A DNA stretch of 64,000 nt. It comes from Rohdeia sp041398665 (GTDB lineage Bacteria > Planctomycetota > UBA1135 > GCA-002686595). The notes beneath the pieces were generated by a model. That model worked only from the letters and a program-made list of their open reading frames with translations. It made no database searches and was not told the DNA's origin. The stretch is from contig JAWKUH010000005.1 of NCBI GenBank assembly GCA_041398665.1, positions 1 to 64,000 of the forward strand, written 5' to 3'. The position numbers and the translations under genes were made by a program. The first letter of the stretch is position 1. Each line of letters opens with the position of its first letter. Shown here piece after piece: positions 54,698-64,000 of this stretch.

Positions 54698-56331
54698 GTC
54701 GCGCGCCCGCACGTGTCGGCGCGATCCTCGCCGTCGTCGTCCTGATCGCTCTCCTCGCGACACTGCTGCTGCGGGACGGGGACGATGGGCACGACCGACT
54801 CGCCCGCTCGACACCGACGCGCGACGCCGAGGATCCGTTCGACTCCGTGCAACTCGCCGCGCCCGAAGCGTTCGTCCGCGGCGAGGCGCGCGACACCCTG
54901 CCGCTCGAAACGACTCCCGACGCCGATCCTGGAGCGGCGATCGGCGAGGGGCGTCCGGTGCTCGCGCGCATCCTCCAAGGCGGCGAGCCGGTCGCGGACG
55001 CCGAGGTCGTGCTCGTCGAGGGCGGGAGCGGACGCGAGTTCGAGGCGCGCACGGACGAGGAGGGGGCGCTGCTCCTTCCCGCCGGTGCCCCGCGAGAGAG
55101 TTGGTTCACGGTGTTCGTCACCAAGGACGGCGCGGTGCCGAGCGACCTCGACACGCCTCCCGTCGCGCTGGGGCGCGACCGCACGATCGAGCTCGTTCCG
55201 CTGCACGCGGCCGCCGCCCGCTTCGTCCGGAGCGACGGGAGGACCGGGACGCGCTATCCGAAGTTGCAACCGACGGTGTCTTCGTGGAGCCAGGAGAGTC
55301 TGCGTCTCGAGAAGGGCACGCTCCTGCGTGGCGTCTTCCCGCTCCTCGACCCGCGTGACGGTCGAGACTCGTCGCGGAAGAGGCTCGTCGCGATGGCGGG
55401 AGTGGACGTCGGTGCGCTCGGCGAGGACGTCGCCCTGTGGCTGTTCCAGCCGTGGCACGGAGCGCGGGAGGAACACGTGCGCGGGAGGCTCTCGAACTAC
55501 GCCTTCGAGACCGGACACGTGAACGTCGACCTCGTCGTCGTCCCCGTGCGCGAGTTCGGCATCACCGACATCGCGGTCGAGGTGCTCGACGTCGGCGAGG
55601 GCGTCGTGCGCGTGCTCGTGCGCGGCGAAGCGGTCGCGGGGTCGCTCGCGCGTTGCGAGGACGAGTACTTGGAGGCCGAGCGTCTCGATGCGAACGGCGC
55701 AGTGATCGGCGGCTTCCAAACCTGTTTCGAGCACGAGGACGGCGACGTTCCCGAGGTGCGCGTGCCCGAGGGGCGCTACCGATTCGCGCTCCACGTCGGT
55801 GACGCCGTGGTGCCCATGATCGGTGACTCGGTCGAAGTCGCCCCAGGACGGACGATCGATGTCGAGCTCGACGCAAGCTCGTTCGGATCCGTGCGACTGG
55901 CGCCCCTGCGCGCGCGCGACGCGGATCACGACTCGACCTGGGTCGAGATGCATCCGACCGATCGCGAGGACGAGTCGTACGACCGCACGCGTACGGTGAT
56001 CCTCGACCGTGAACCGGTCGTCGACTTCCTTCCCGTCGGGACGTACCTGGTCCGTGGCGACGAGGTGGAGCAGTGGTTCGTGCCGCCGAGCGCGTTGCCC
56101 GTGGAGCGCGCGCTCGAGGAGCAGATCCGTTGGAACGGGCTCGAAGGCTTCGTCGATGAGCTCGCCACGATCGTTCGCGCCGAGCGCCTCGGGACGCCGA
56201 ACCGCGGCGTGGAGCTCGCGCCGGGCTGGAGCCCGCTCCTGCTCGCGGAGCGCTTCGAGGCGACCGTCGTCGCGGGTGAGGTGGTCGAGCTCGAGGCGTA
56301 CGAACTCCCGCCGCTCGTGGAGGTGCGGTGA
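54694..56331 (+). CDS. array paralogue 7: membrane-anchored protein of unknown function
   Basis: A 545-residue intact member from the GTG at 54694. The anchor is VGAILAVVVLIALLATLLL. It is the most diverged copy: LARILQGGEPVADAEVVLVE and DEEGALLLPAGAP keep the first beta domain, but the GPFD/CN region reads SWFTVFVTKDGAVPSDLD. FVRSDGRTGTRYP keeps the RSDG motif and KRLVAMAGVDVGALGEDV the helical motif. GTYLVRGDEVEQWFVPPSA and the tail FEATVVAGEVVELEAYEL close it. The stop overlaps the GTG of the small remnant downstream. Confidence 0.72.
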   Translation: MSRAPARVGAILAVVVLIALLATLLLRDGDDGHDRLARSTPTRDAEDPFDSVQLAAPEAFVRGEARDTLPLETTPDADPGAAIGEGRPVLARILQGGEPVADAEVVLVEGGSGREFEARTDEEGALLLPAGAPRESWFTVFVTKDGAVPSDLDTPPVALGRDRTIELVPLHAAAARFVRSDGRTGTRYPKLQPTVSSWSQESLRLEKGTLLRGVFPLLDPRDGRDSSRKRLVAMAGVDVGALGEDVALWLFQPWHGAREEHVRGRLSNYAFETGHVNVDLVVVPVREFGITDIAVEVLDVGEGVVRVLVRGEAVAGSLARCEDEYLEAERLDANGAVIGGFQTCFEHEDGDVPEVRVPEGRYRFALHVGDAVVPMIGDSVEVAPGRTIDVELDASSFGSVRLAPLRARDADHDSTWVEMHPTDREDESYDRTRTVILDREPVVDFLPVGTYLVRGDEVEQWFVPPSALPVERALEEQIRWNGLEGFVDELATIVRAERLGTPNRGVELAPGWSPLLLAERFEATVVAGEVVELEAYELPPLVEVR

Positions 56332-56489
56332 CGGGGAGAGGCCGCGGGTCCCCGCGCCGTCCGGCACGACTCGTCGCCGTGGTCGCCGTCGCGGGTCGCG
56401 TCGTCGAGGTCTTCCCGGTCGATCTCACGCCCGACGACGCCGGCGCCACGGTGGAGGCCACGGCGGACACCGACGTCGACGGACGTTGA
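56328..56489 (+). pseudogene. truncated eighth array member (53 codons)
   Basis: A GTG overlapping the paralogue 7 stop (GTGA) opens a 53-codon frame. The product has an arginine-rich start and a short hydrophobic run (LVAVVAVAGRVVEVF). It ends LTPDDAGATVEATADTDVDG plus R, which matches the beginning of the first beta domain in the other members (GA-V-x-x-TAD-x-DG). The anchor is shortened and everything after the first beta hairpin is missing. It looks like the leftover of an eighth copy, removed by deletion. Its stop is 6 bp from the stop of the convergent AsmA-like gene. Confidence 0.45.
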
Positions 56490-56495
56490 CGGCGC

Positions 56496-57706
56496 TCAGC
56501 CGTCCTTCTTCTTGCCGCCGAGCAGACCGCCGAGGCCCTTCTTCGCCTCGTCGAGCTTGCTCTTGATCTCCTCGGTCGCCGGCGCGCCGCCCTCCTTCAG
56601 GGAGTCCAGCGCCTCCTGCACGGCTTCCTTCGTGCCCTCGGGGAGCTTGACCTCGTCCTTGACCTCGTTCAGCAGATCGGTGATCTGCTCCTTGGTCGAG
56701 TCGGCGATCGAGCCGTCGGCCCCGACGTCGCCCAGCAGATCGTCGAGCTTGTCCTTGTACTCGCCCGTGAGCTGTTCGCTCACGTCCTTCAACGAGTCGA
56801 GGTCGGGCGCCTGACCGAGCACGCCGTCCTTGAGCTTCTCGAGCTCGCTCTTGCCCTGGTCCTTCAGCTTGTCGAGCTCGCCCTGGACCTTGCCCTTGAC
56901 GTCCTCGAGCTGCGCGTCGGCCTTCGCCCTGAGCTCGGCCTTCAGTTCGTCGAGGTTCGGGATGTCCTGCGCGAGCCGCGCCTTGAGCGCGTCGAGCTGC
57001 GCCATGAGTTCGGGCGAGAGTCCGTCGACGCCGACGTAGTCCGACGCCTTCGCCATCAGCTTCTCGAAGACCTGGGCGAGCACGCCCGCCAGTCCGTTCG
57101 CTGGCCTCGACGTCCTCGAGCACGAGCGCGGTGAGCTTCTGGGTGGGCAGCTTCGAGTCCCGAGCCGAAGTCGGCGTCGAGCGTCAGTCCTCGAACACGA
57201 TGCGCTGGATCACGATGGGGCGGCTGGGCTTCGCCTCGCCGCGCCTGCGTCGAGCCCGAGGGCTCGCTCGGCTTCGCGCCGCCGCCCGTCGCCGCGTCGG
57301 CGCCCTGGGTCAGCTCGCGCACGCGCTCGACGAGCGGCGAGAAGTTGAAGCCCTCGCTCGTCCGCTCGAGCGCGAGGTGCAGTCCGGTGACGCGCACCTC
57401 CTCGATCTCGATCGGACCGTCGCCGCGCAGACGGCCGAGCGGGAGCTCCATCTCGGCCTTGCCGAGCTCGAACACCGGCCGGCTCGAGAATCCCGGCGGG
57501 TTCGAGATGGCGTAGCCGTCGAGCGCGAAGCGCCCGCTGCCGAGATCGGTCTCGACGCCGTCGAGCGGCGTGGGCACGCCGAACGCGAACTTGCCGGCGC
57601 TCTCGACCGAGGCCTCGATCAGGCCGTTGCGGAAGTAGTAGAGGGCCCCCAGACCGATCGCGAGGATCAGGATCAGGACCACGGACAGACGTAGGACGAG
57701 CTTCAC
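56496..57706 (-). CDS. AsmA/DUF748-like membrane-anchored protein with helical tail (multiple frameshifts)
   Basis: From a GTG at 57706 with an excellent ribosome-binding site (AAGGAGGT), the protein starts with an anchor (LSVVLILILAIGLGALYYF). Next is an AsmA-like segment: VPTPLDGVETDLGSGRFALD, then LGKAEMELPLGRLRGDGPIE and VTGLHLALERTSEGFNFSPL. Between 57245 and 57095 the frame changes at least four times; fragments PIVIQRIVFED, LTLDADFG, LPTQKLTALVLEDVEA and ANGLAGVLAQVFEKLM read in succession. The remainder (56496-57083) is a long charged helical tail rich in Lys/Asp/Leu, such as VQGELDKLKDQGKSELEKLK. The complete product would be about 404 residues, anchored in the inner membrane and facing the periplasm. 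Its role is unknown; AsmA relatives act in envelope lipid homeostasis. Confidence 0.65.
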
Positions 57707-57727
57707 TCCGGACCTCCTTCGGCGAGC

Positions 57728-57733
57728 ATGGTA
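57728..57733 (-). promoter_or_regulatory. candidate -10 box (TACCAT) of the AsmA-like gene
   Basis: On the minus strand TACCAT lies 21 nt before the GTG at 57706. The short leader holds AAGGAGGT at good distance, so this gene is not leaderless. Confidence 0.45.
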
Positions 57734-57797
57734 GCGGGCGCGGCACCTCGTGCGACGGGGGACCCGGGCCGTCGACCGTGGACGCGGCGCGATCGCC

Positions 57798-57803
57798 TAG
57801 AAT
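57798..57803 (+). promoter_or_regulatory. candidate -10 box (TAGAAT) of ileS
   Basis: TAGAAT lies 19 nt before the ATG at 57823, with GGAG about 7 nt before the ATG. The leader would be about 12 nt long. Confidence 0.5.
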
Positions 57804-57822
57804 CCCCGCCCCGGAGAACCCG

Positions 57823-60984
<3,162 letters not shown>

Positions 60985-60993
60985 GGCGCGCCC

Positions 60994-61133
60994 CGGCGCC
61001 TGCGGCGCCGATTCCACACAGATTCACAGGGAGCCGGGGAGATCGGCAGGACCACACAAGAACAGCAATGTGTGGTCTCCCCGATCTCGGCTCCCTGTGA
61101 AACTGTGTGGTCCCACGCGGCCGGCAGGCCGCG
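60994..61133. repeat. composite palindromic intergenic element R7
   Basis: The element starts with hairpin CGGCGCC-TGC-GGCGCCG (60994-61010). The long arms 61014-61058 and 61069-61110 pair closely (CCACACAGATTCACAGGG with CCCTGTGAAACTGTGTGG) around a 10-nt loop. Hairpin CGCGGCC-GGCA-GGCCGCG (61116-61133) closes it. It lies between convergent ileS and the Nudix gene and has the same plan as R8. Confidence 0.83.
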
Positions 61134-61157
61134 CGCACGTCGCGCGAGGGCTGCTGC

Positions 61158-61754
61158 TCAACCGCCGCGGGCTTCCCTGCGCAGTTCGCGCACGAACGCA
61201 TCCAGGATCTGCCGCGTCAGCCCCCACACGACGTGCCGACCGACGCGCCAGGACGGTCGCAGGTGCGTCTCCCCGTTCCGCTCGATGCGGTGCGTGTGGT
61301 CGAGTTCGCCGCGCACGGCGAGGGCGAGCGGCAACCAGAAGCCCTCCTCGGCCTCCTCGTTCGGGACCGGCACGACCTCCTCCGAGAGTCTCCACACCCA
61401 GGGATGCACGAGGAGGTCGATCGTCCGGCCCTTCGCGGTCGCGCGCACCGGATCGAGCGGACCGAGGAGTTCGCCGCTGCGCTCGAGGTCGACGCCGAGT
61501 TCCTCGAGGGTCTCGCGCCGCGCCGCGGCGAGGCTCGTCCCGTCGCTCGGCTCGACGCGGCCGCCGGGCAGACTGACCTGGCCGGACCACGGGTCGTGGG
61601 GGTGCACGCTGCGCCGCATGAGCAGCACGCGGGGTCCCTGCGCGGACGCGTCGCACACGGCGACGGCGACGCCGGCGCGGCGCACACCGCCCGGTTCCTC
61701 GACGGGAACGGCGCGGCTTCGGAGGCGGTCCGTCCAGTCGGGGCGCAGCGGCAT
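61158..61754 (-). CDS. Nudix hydrolase, CoA-pyrophosphatase-like
   Basis: A 198-residue product. VLLMRRSVHPHDPWSGQVSL precedes the Nudix box PGGRVEPSDGTSLAAARRE, then TLEELGV; the REx2EEx(G) residues are complete. The phrase (RRS..H.GQVSLPGG) is characteristic of the NUDT7/YeaB branch that hydrolyses coenzyme A and acyl-CoA to phosphopantetheine and ADP. It is divergent from an acyl-CoA ligase, which fits a role in CoA metabolism. The ATG at 61754 lies 8 nt after a -10 box shared in part with the ligase; a methionine further out would lie within or beyond that box. Confidence 0.88.
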   Translation of the reverse strand: MPLRPDWTDRLRSRAVPVEEPGGVRRAGVAVAVCDASAQGPRVLLMRRSVHPHDPWSGQVSLPGGRVEPSDGTSLAAARRETLEELGVDLERSGELLGPLDPVRATAKGRTIDLLVHPWVWRLSEEVVPVPNEEAEEGFWLPLALAVRGELDHTHRIERNGETHLRPSWRVGRHVVWGLTRQILDAFVRELRREARGG

Positions 61755-61761
61755 CGCCTGG

Positions 61762-61768
61762 TAGTGTA
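61762..61768. promoter_or_regulatory. overlapping bidirectional -10 box (TAGTGTA)
   Basis: Read on the plus strand, TAGTGT (61762-61767) ends 7 nt before the ligase ATG. Read on the minus strand, TACACT (61768-61763) ends 8 nt before the Nudix ATG. The two hexamers share five base pairs, and the start codons are only 20 bp apart. Both transcripts would be leaderless and the two promoters could hardly fire at the same moment. Confidence 0.65.
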
Positions 61769-61774
61769 CGTCGC

Positions 61775-63469
61775 ATGACGACGGCACGACCGTGGCTCGC
61801 GGCCTACGACTCGAGCATCCGACCGGACCTCGACATCGAGGACGTCACGCTCTCCGAAGGCCTCTCGCGCTCCGCGCGGAACCATCCCGGAGCGACTGCG
61901 ATCCGCTTCAAGGGCCGCGCGTTCTCCTACCGCTGGCTCGACGGTGCGGTGAGCCGCTTCGCGAACGGACTGCGGGGCCTTGGCGTGAAGCCCGGAGAGC
62001 GCGTCGCGATCCAGCTCCCGAACGTCCCGCAGGCCGTGATCGCGTTCTACGGGACGATGCGAGCCGGCGCGACGGCGGTCATGACGAACCCGCTGTACAC
62101 GCTGCGGGAACTCGAGCACCAGTGGGCCGACGCCGACTGCAAGGTCGCCGTCACCTGCGACTTCACCTGGATGGGCACGCTGCGCGAGCACCGCGCCGTG
62201 CTGCGTCCGGAGAAGTACGTCGTGGCGTCGATCCCCGAGTACCTCGGCATCCCGAAGCGGTGGCTCGCACCGTTCGTCCTCGGGCGACAGGACCCGCCGC
62301 GCTACGCGAGGTTCCCGGACGAGCCGGGGGTCGCGCGGTTCAAGCGGATGGTCGACGCGTCGCCGGCCGGCGGCGAGTTCGGACGCCCGGACTTCGACGA
62401 CGTCGCGATCCTCCAGTACACCGGCGGCACGACGGGGCCGTCGAAGGGTGCGATGCTGACGCACCGCAACCTGTCCGCGAACGTGCAGCAGATCGACGCG
62501 TGGTTCGTCGGTGCTCGCGAGGCGCACGAGGTCATGCTCACCGCGCTGCCGCTCTTCCACGTCTTCGGCCTCACGGTCTGCATGAACTGGGGCGTGTGGT
62601 CCGCGGCGGAGCTCGTGCTCGAGCCCAACCCGCGCGACATCGGTTCGCTCGTCGACGCCATCGAAGGCGCTCGGGTCACGCTGTTCCCCTCGGTCCCCGC
62701 GCTGTTCGCGAAGATGTGCGAGTACGAGGGCATCGAGAAGCGGGACCTGCGCTCGGTGCGGGCGTGCTTCTCGGGTTCCGCGCCGATCTCGCCGGAGACG
62801 ATGCGGCGTTTCGAGGAACTCACCGGTGCGCGCGTCGTCGAGGGCTTCGGGATGACGGAGACGTCGCCGGTCACGCACTGCAACCCGCTCGGCGGTGAGC
62901 GGAAGGTCGGCTCGGTCGGCGTCCCGATCTCGAACACGGGGGCGCGCGTCGTCGACGTCGACACGGGGACGACGGACGTCGCGCCGGGCGAGGAGGGCGA
63001 GCTGATCGTCCGCGGTCCGCAGGTGATGGCGGGCTACTGGAACCGGCCCGACGAGACCGCGCAGGTCCTGCGCGACGGCTGGATGCACACGGGCGACCTC
63101 GCGACGATGGACGACGAGGGCTTCTTCCGCATCGTCGGGCGCAAGAAGGACATGATCAACGTGAGCGGCCTCAAGGTGTTCCCCGACGAGGTGGACCACG
63201 TGCTGGCGTCGCACCCCGACGTGCTCGAGGCGGCGACGATCGGTGTGCCGCGCGAGAAGGGCGGCGAGCAGGTGAAGAGCTTCGTCGTGCTGCGCAAGGG
63301 CTCGAAGGCGACGGCGGAGACGCTCGAGGCCTTCTGTCGCGAGAGCCTGGCGGCGTACAAGGTGCCGAAGGAGATCGAGTTCCTCGACGAACTGCCGAAG
63401 AGCACGATCATGAAGGTCCTCCGGCGCGAGCTGCGCGACATCGAGATGGCGAAGCGGAAGAAGTCGTAA
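61775..63469 (+). CDS. fadD: long-chain fatty-acid-CoA ligase
   Basis: A 564-residue adenylate-forming enzyme. The P-loop is LQYTGGTTGPSKGAMLTHRN. VEGFGMTETSPVTHCNP is the adenine motif, WMHTGDLATMDDEGFFRIVG and RKKDMINVSGLKVFPDEVD form the hinge and linker, and the catalytic lysine is in LPKSTIMKVLRREL (the usual glycine before it is M). It activates fatty acids to acyl-CoA at the inner membrane for beta-oxidation or lipid synthesis. The ATG at 61775 is 7 nt after its -10 box. The next gene across the following repeat is probably an acyl-CoA dehydrogenase, so a fatty acid degradation locus is likely. Confidence 0.92.
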   Translation: MTTARPWLAAYDSSIRPDLDIEDVTLSEGLSRSARNHPGATAIRFKGRAFSYRWLDGAVSRFANGLRGLGVKPGERVAIQLPNVPQAVIAFYGTMRAGATAVMTNPLYTLRELEHQWADADCKVAVTCDFTWMGTLREHRAVLRPEKYVVASIPEYLGIPKRWLAPFVLGRQDPPRYARFPDEPGVARFKRMVDASPAGGEFGRPDFDDVAILQYTGGTTGPSKGAMLTHRNLSANVQQIDAWFVGAREAHEVMLTALPLFHVFGLTVCMNWGVWSAAELVLEPNPRDIGSLVDAIEGARVTLFPSVPALFAKMCEYEGIEKRDLRSVRACFSGSAPISPETMRRFEELTGARVVEGFGMTETSPVTHCNPLGGERKVGSVGVPISNTGARVVDVDTGTTDVAPGEEGELIVRGPQVMAGYWNRPDETAQVLRDGWMHTGDLATMDDEGFFRIVGRKKDMINVSGLKVFPDEVDHVLASHPDVLEAATIGVPREKGGEQVKSFVVLRKGSKATAETLEAFCRESLAAYKVPKEIEFLDELPKSTIMKVLRRELRDIEMAKRKKS

Positions 63470-63496
63470 CGCGACGAGGGCCGAGCGCTGCCCGAA

Positions 63497-63634
63497 CGGC
63501 GCCTGCGGCGCCGGGATTCGCTCACAGGGAGCCGGGGAGGACGGGAGGCCACACAGTTGATTGTGTTGTGTGTCTCCTCCGTCCTCCCCGTTCCCTGTGA
63601 ATCTGTGTGGGATCGCGCGGCCGGAAGGCCGCGC
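63497..63634. repeat. composite palindromic intergenic element R8
   Basis: It has the same plan as R7: hairpin CGGCGCC-TGC-GGCGCCG (63497-63513), a left arm with CTCACAGGGAGCCGGGGAGG, a short AT-rich loop near 63557-63568, a right arm with CCTCCCCGTTCCCTGTGAAT, then hairpin GCGCGGCC-GGAA-GGCCGCGC (63615-63634). It lies between the convergent ligase and acyl-CoA dehydrogenase genes. Confidence 0.83.
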
Positions 63635-63660
63635 CACGCGACTGAAGTCGAACCGAATGC

Positions 63661-63696
63661 AGGAGGGACGCGGAGACGAATCCCCGCGTCCCTCCT
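63661..63696. terminator. hairpin after the acyl-CoA dehydrogenase gene
   Basis: AGGAGGGACGCGG (63661-63673) and CCGCGTCCCTCCT (63684-63696) pair perfectly over 13 bp with a 10-nt loop. It lies 32 bp beyond the stop of the minus-strand gene. No clear T-tract follows. Confidence 0.55.
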
Positions 63697-63728
63697 TCAT
63701 CGGTGCCCGCGCTCCCGCGCGCCGCGCC

Positions 63729-64000
63729 TCAGGTGTAGTTCGCGTGCTCGGGGTGCACCACGTGCGACTCGGGCACGGGGACGCCCTTCGCGATGGCGGT
63801 CTTCATGTAGTCCTCGAGGGAGAACGCATCGACCTCGATCGCCTCGGCGCGGGCCTCCTCCGCGGCGCGGACGATCGCGGCCTCCTTCTCCTCGATCACG
63901 CCGGCGGTGACGGCCTCCGGCAGGGCCTCGAGGATCGGACGCTTCGCGACCTTGCCCTTCTTCATCGCCTTCTTGACCTTGTGCACCACGGGGTGCGCGG
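63729..64000 (-). CDS. probable acyl-CoA dehydrogenase, C-terminal end (rest outside window)
   Basis: The frame is open to the right edge; about 89 residues are visible. HPVVHKVKKAMKKGKV is followed by LEALPEAVTAGVIEEKEAAI and VRAAEEARAEAIEVDAFSLE. This E-x-A-x-x-x-x-A-E-x-AR...I-x-VD-x-F pattern is what I know from the C-terminal extension (DUF1974-like) of FadE-type acyl-CoA dehydrogenases. The call is supported by the neighbouring acyl-CoA ligase. The catalytic part is not in the window, so the assignment is tentative. Confidence 0.5.
   Translation of the reverse strand, partial: AHPVVHKVKKAMKKGKVAKRPILEALPEAVTAGVIEEKEAAIVRAAEEARAEAIEVDAFSLEDYMKTAIAKGVPVPESHVVHPEHANYT

Overview
The window is a stretch of very GC-rich bacterial DNA (about 70-75% GC by eye). 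Its best taxonomic marker is the pair at its left end: a planctomycete-type cytochrome protein (PSCyt1 / DUF1549 / DUF1553) followed by a DUF1501 protein. These families are expanded in Planctomycetes and relatives. The housekeeping set and the huge intergenic palindromes fit a high-GC, probably deep-branching planctomycete. The species cannot be named from this sequence.

Layout, left to right. 1-9.3 kb: end of pgk, the PSCyt/DUF1501 pair, two palindromic repeat elements, then pfkA-rpe and accD. 9.3-16.4 kb: an exported protein, a lipoprotein hydrolase and a methyltransferase (minus strand), panB, two repeat elements, an SDR, an OsmC protein and a membrane protein. 16.4-22.8 kb: O-methyltransferase, PfkB-like protein, ppk1, hydrolase, repeat element and ppx, which brings polyphosphate synthesis and breakdown close together. 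22.8-27.7 kb: xseB-ispA-membrane protein-dxs-nadK. 27.7-35.8 kb (minus strand): a Mn/Zn/Fe-type ABC importer, a repeat element, lysS-lolC-lolD and tRNA-Ala(GGC). 36-40.4 kb: leuS, sodB, repeat element, fabG. 40.5-56.5 kb: a very large hybrid sensor kinase, then an array of seven tandem paralogues plus an eighth remnant, all membrane-anchored and of unknown function. 56.5-64 kb: an AsmA-like protein, ileS, repeat element, Nudix hydrolase, acyl-CoA ligase, repeat element and the end of a probable acyl-CoA dehydrogenase.

Three features go beyond ordinary annotation. (1) The paralogue array at 44.96-56.49 kb looks like an undescribed envelope system. It reads as three short leaderless transcription units with GTGA/ATGA-type couplings, and it sits directly behind an orphan hybrid kinase. 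(2) At least nine composite palindromes of about 140-290 bp fill gene 3' ends, mostly between convergent genes. They are built from a few arm types (repeats of CACGAAG or of CACAGAGGA) capped by small hairpins whose stems differ but stay paired around constant tri- or tetraloops. (3) Many genes start 6-11 nt after a TANNNT-like -10 box, with no Shine-Dalgarno sequence and no recognisable -35. This implies leaderless transcription, and in two places the -10 boxes of divergent genes overlap or abut.

Several genes carry frameshifts: PSCyt, the hydrolase at 20.1 kb, one ABC permease, three array paralogues, and the AsmA-like gene. Most look like loss of one base from a CC or GG pair, or of a CG dinucleotide. 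Assembly error is at least as likely as true decay, so these loci are annotated as genes with the break positions given.
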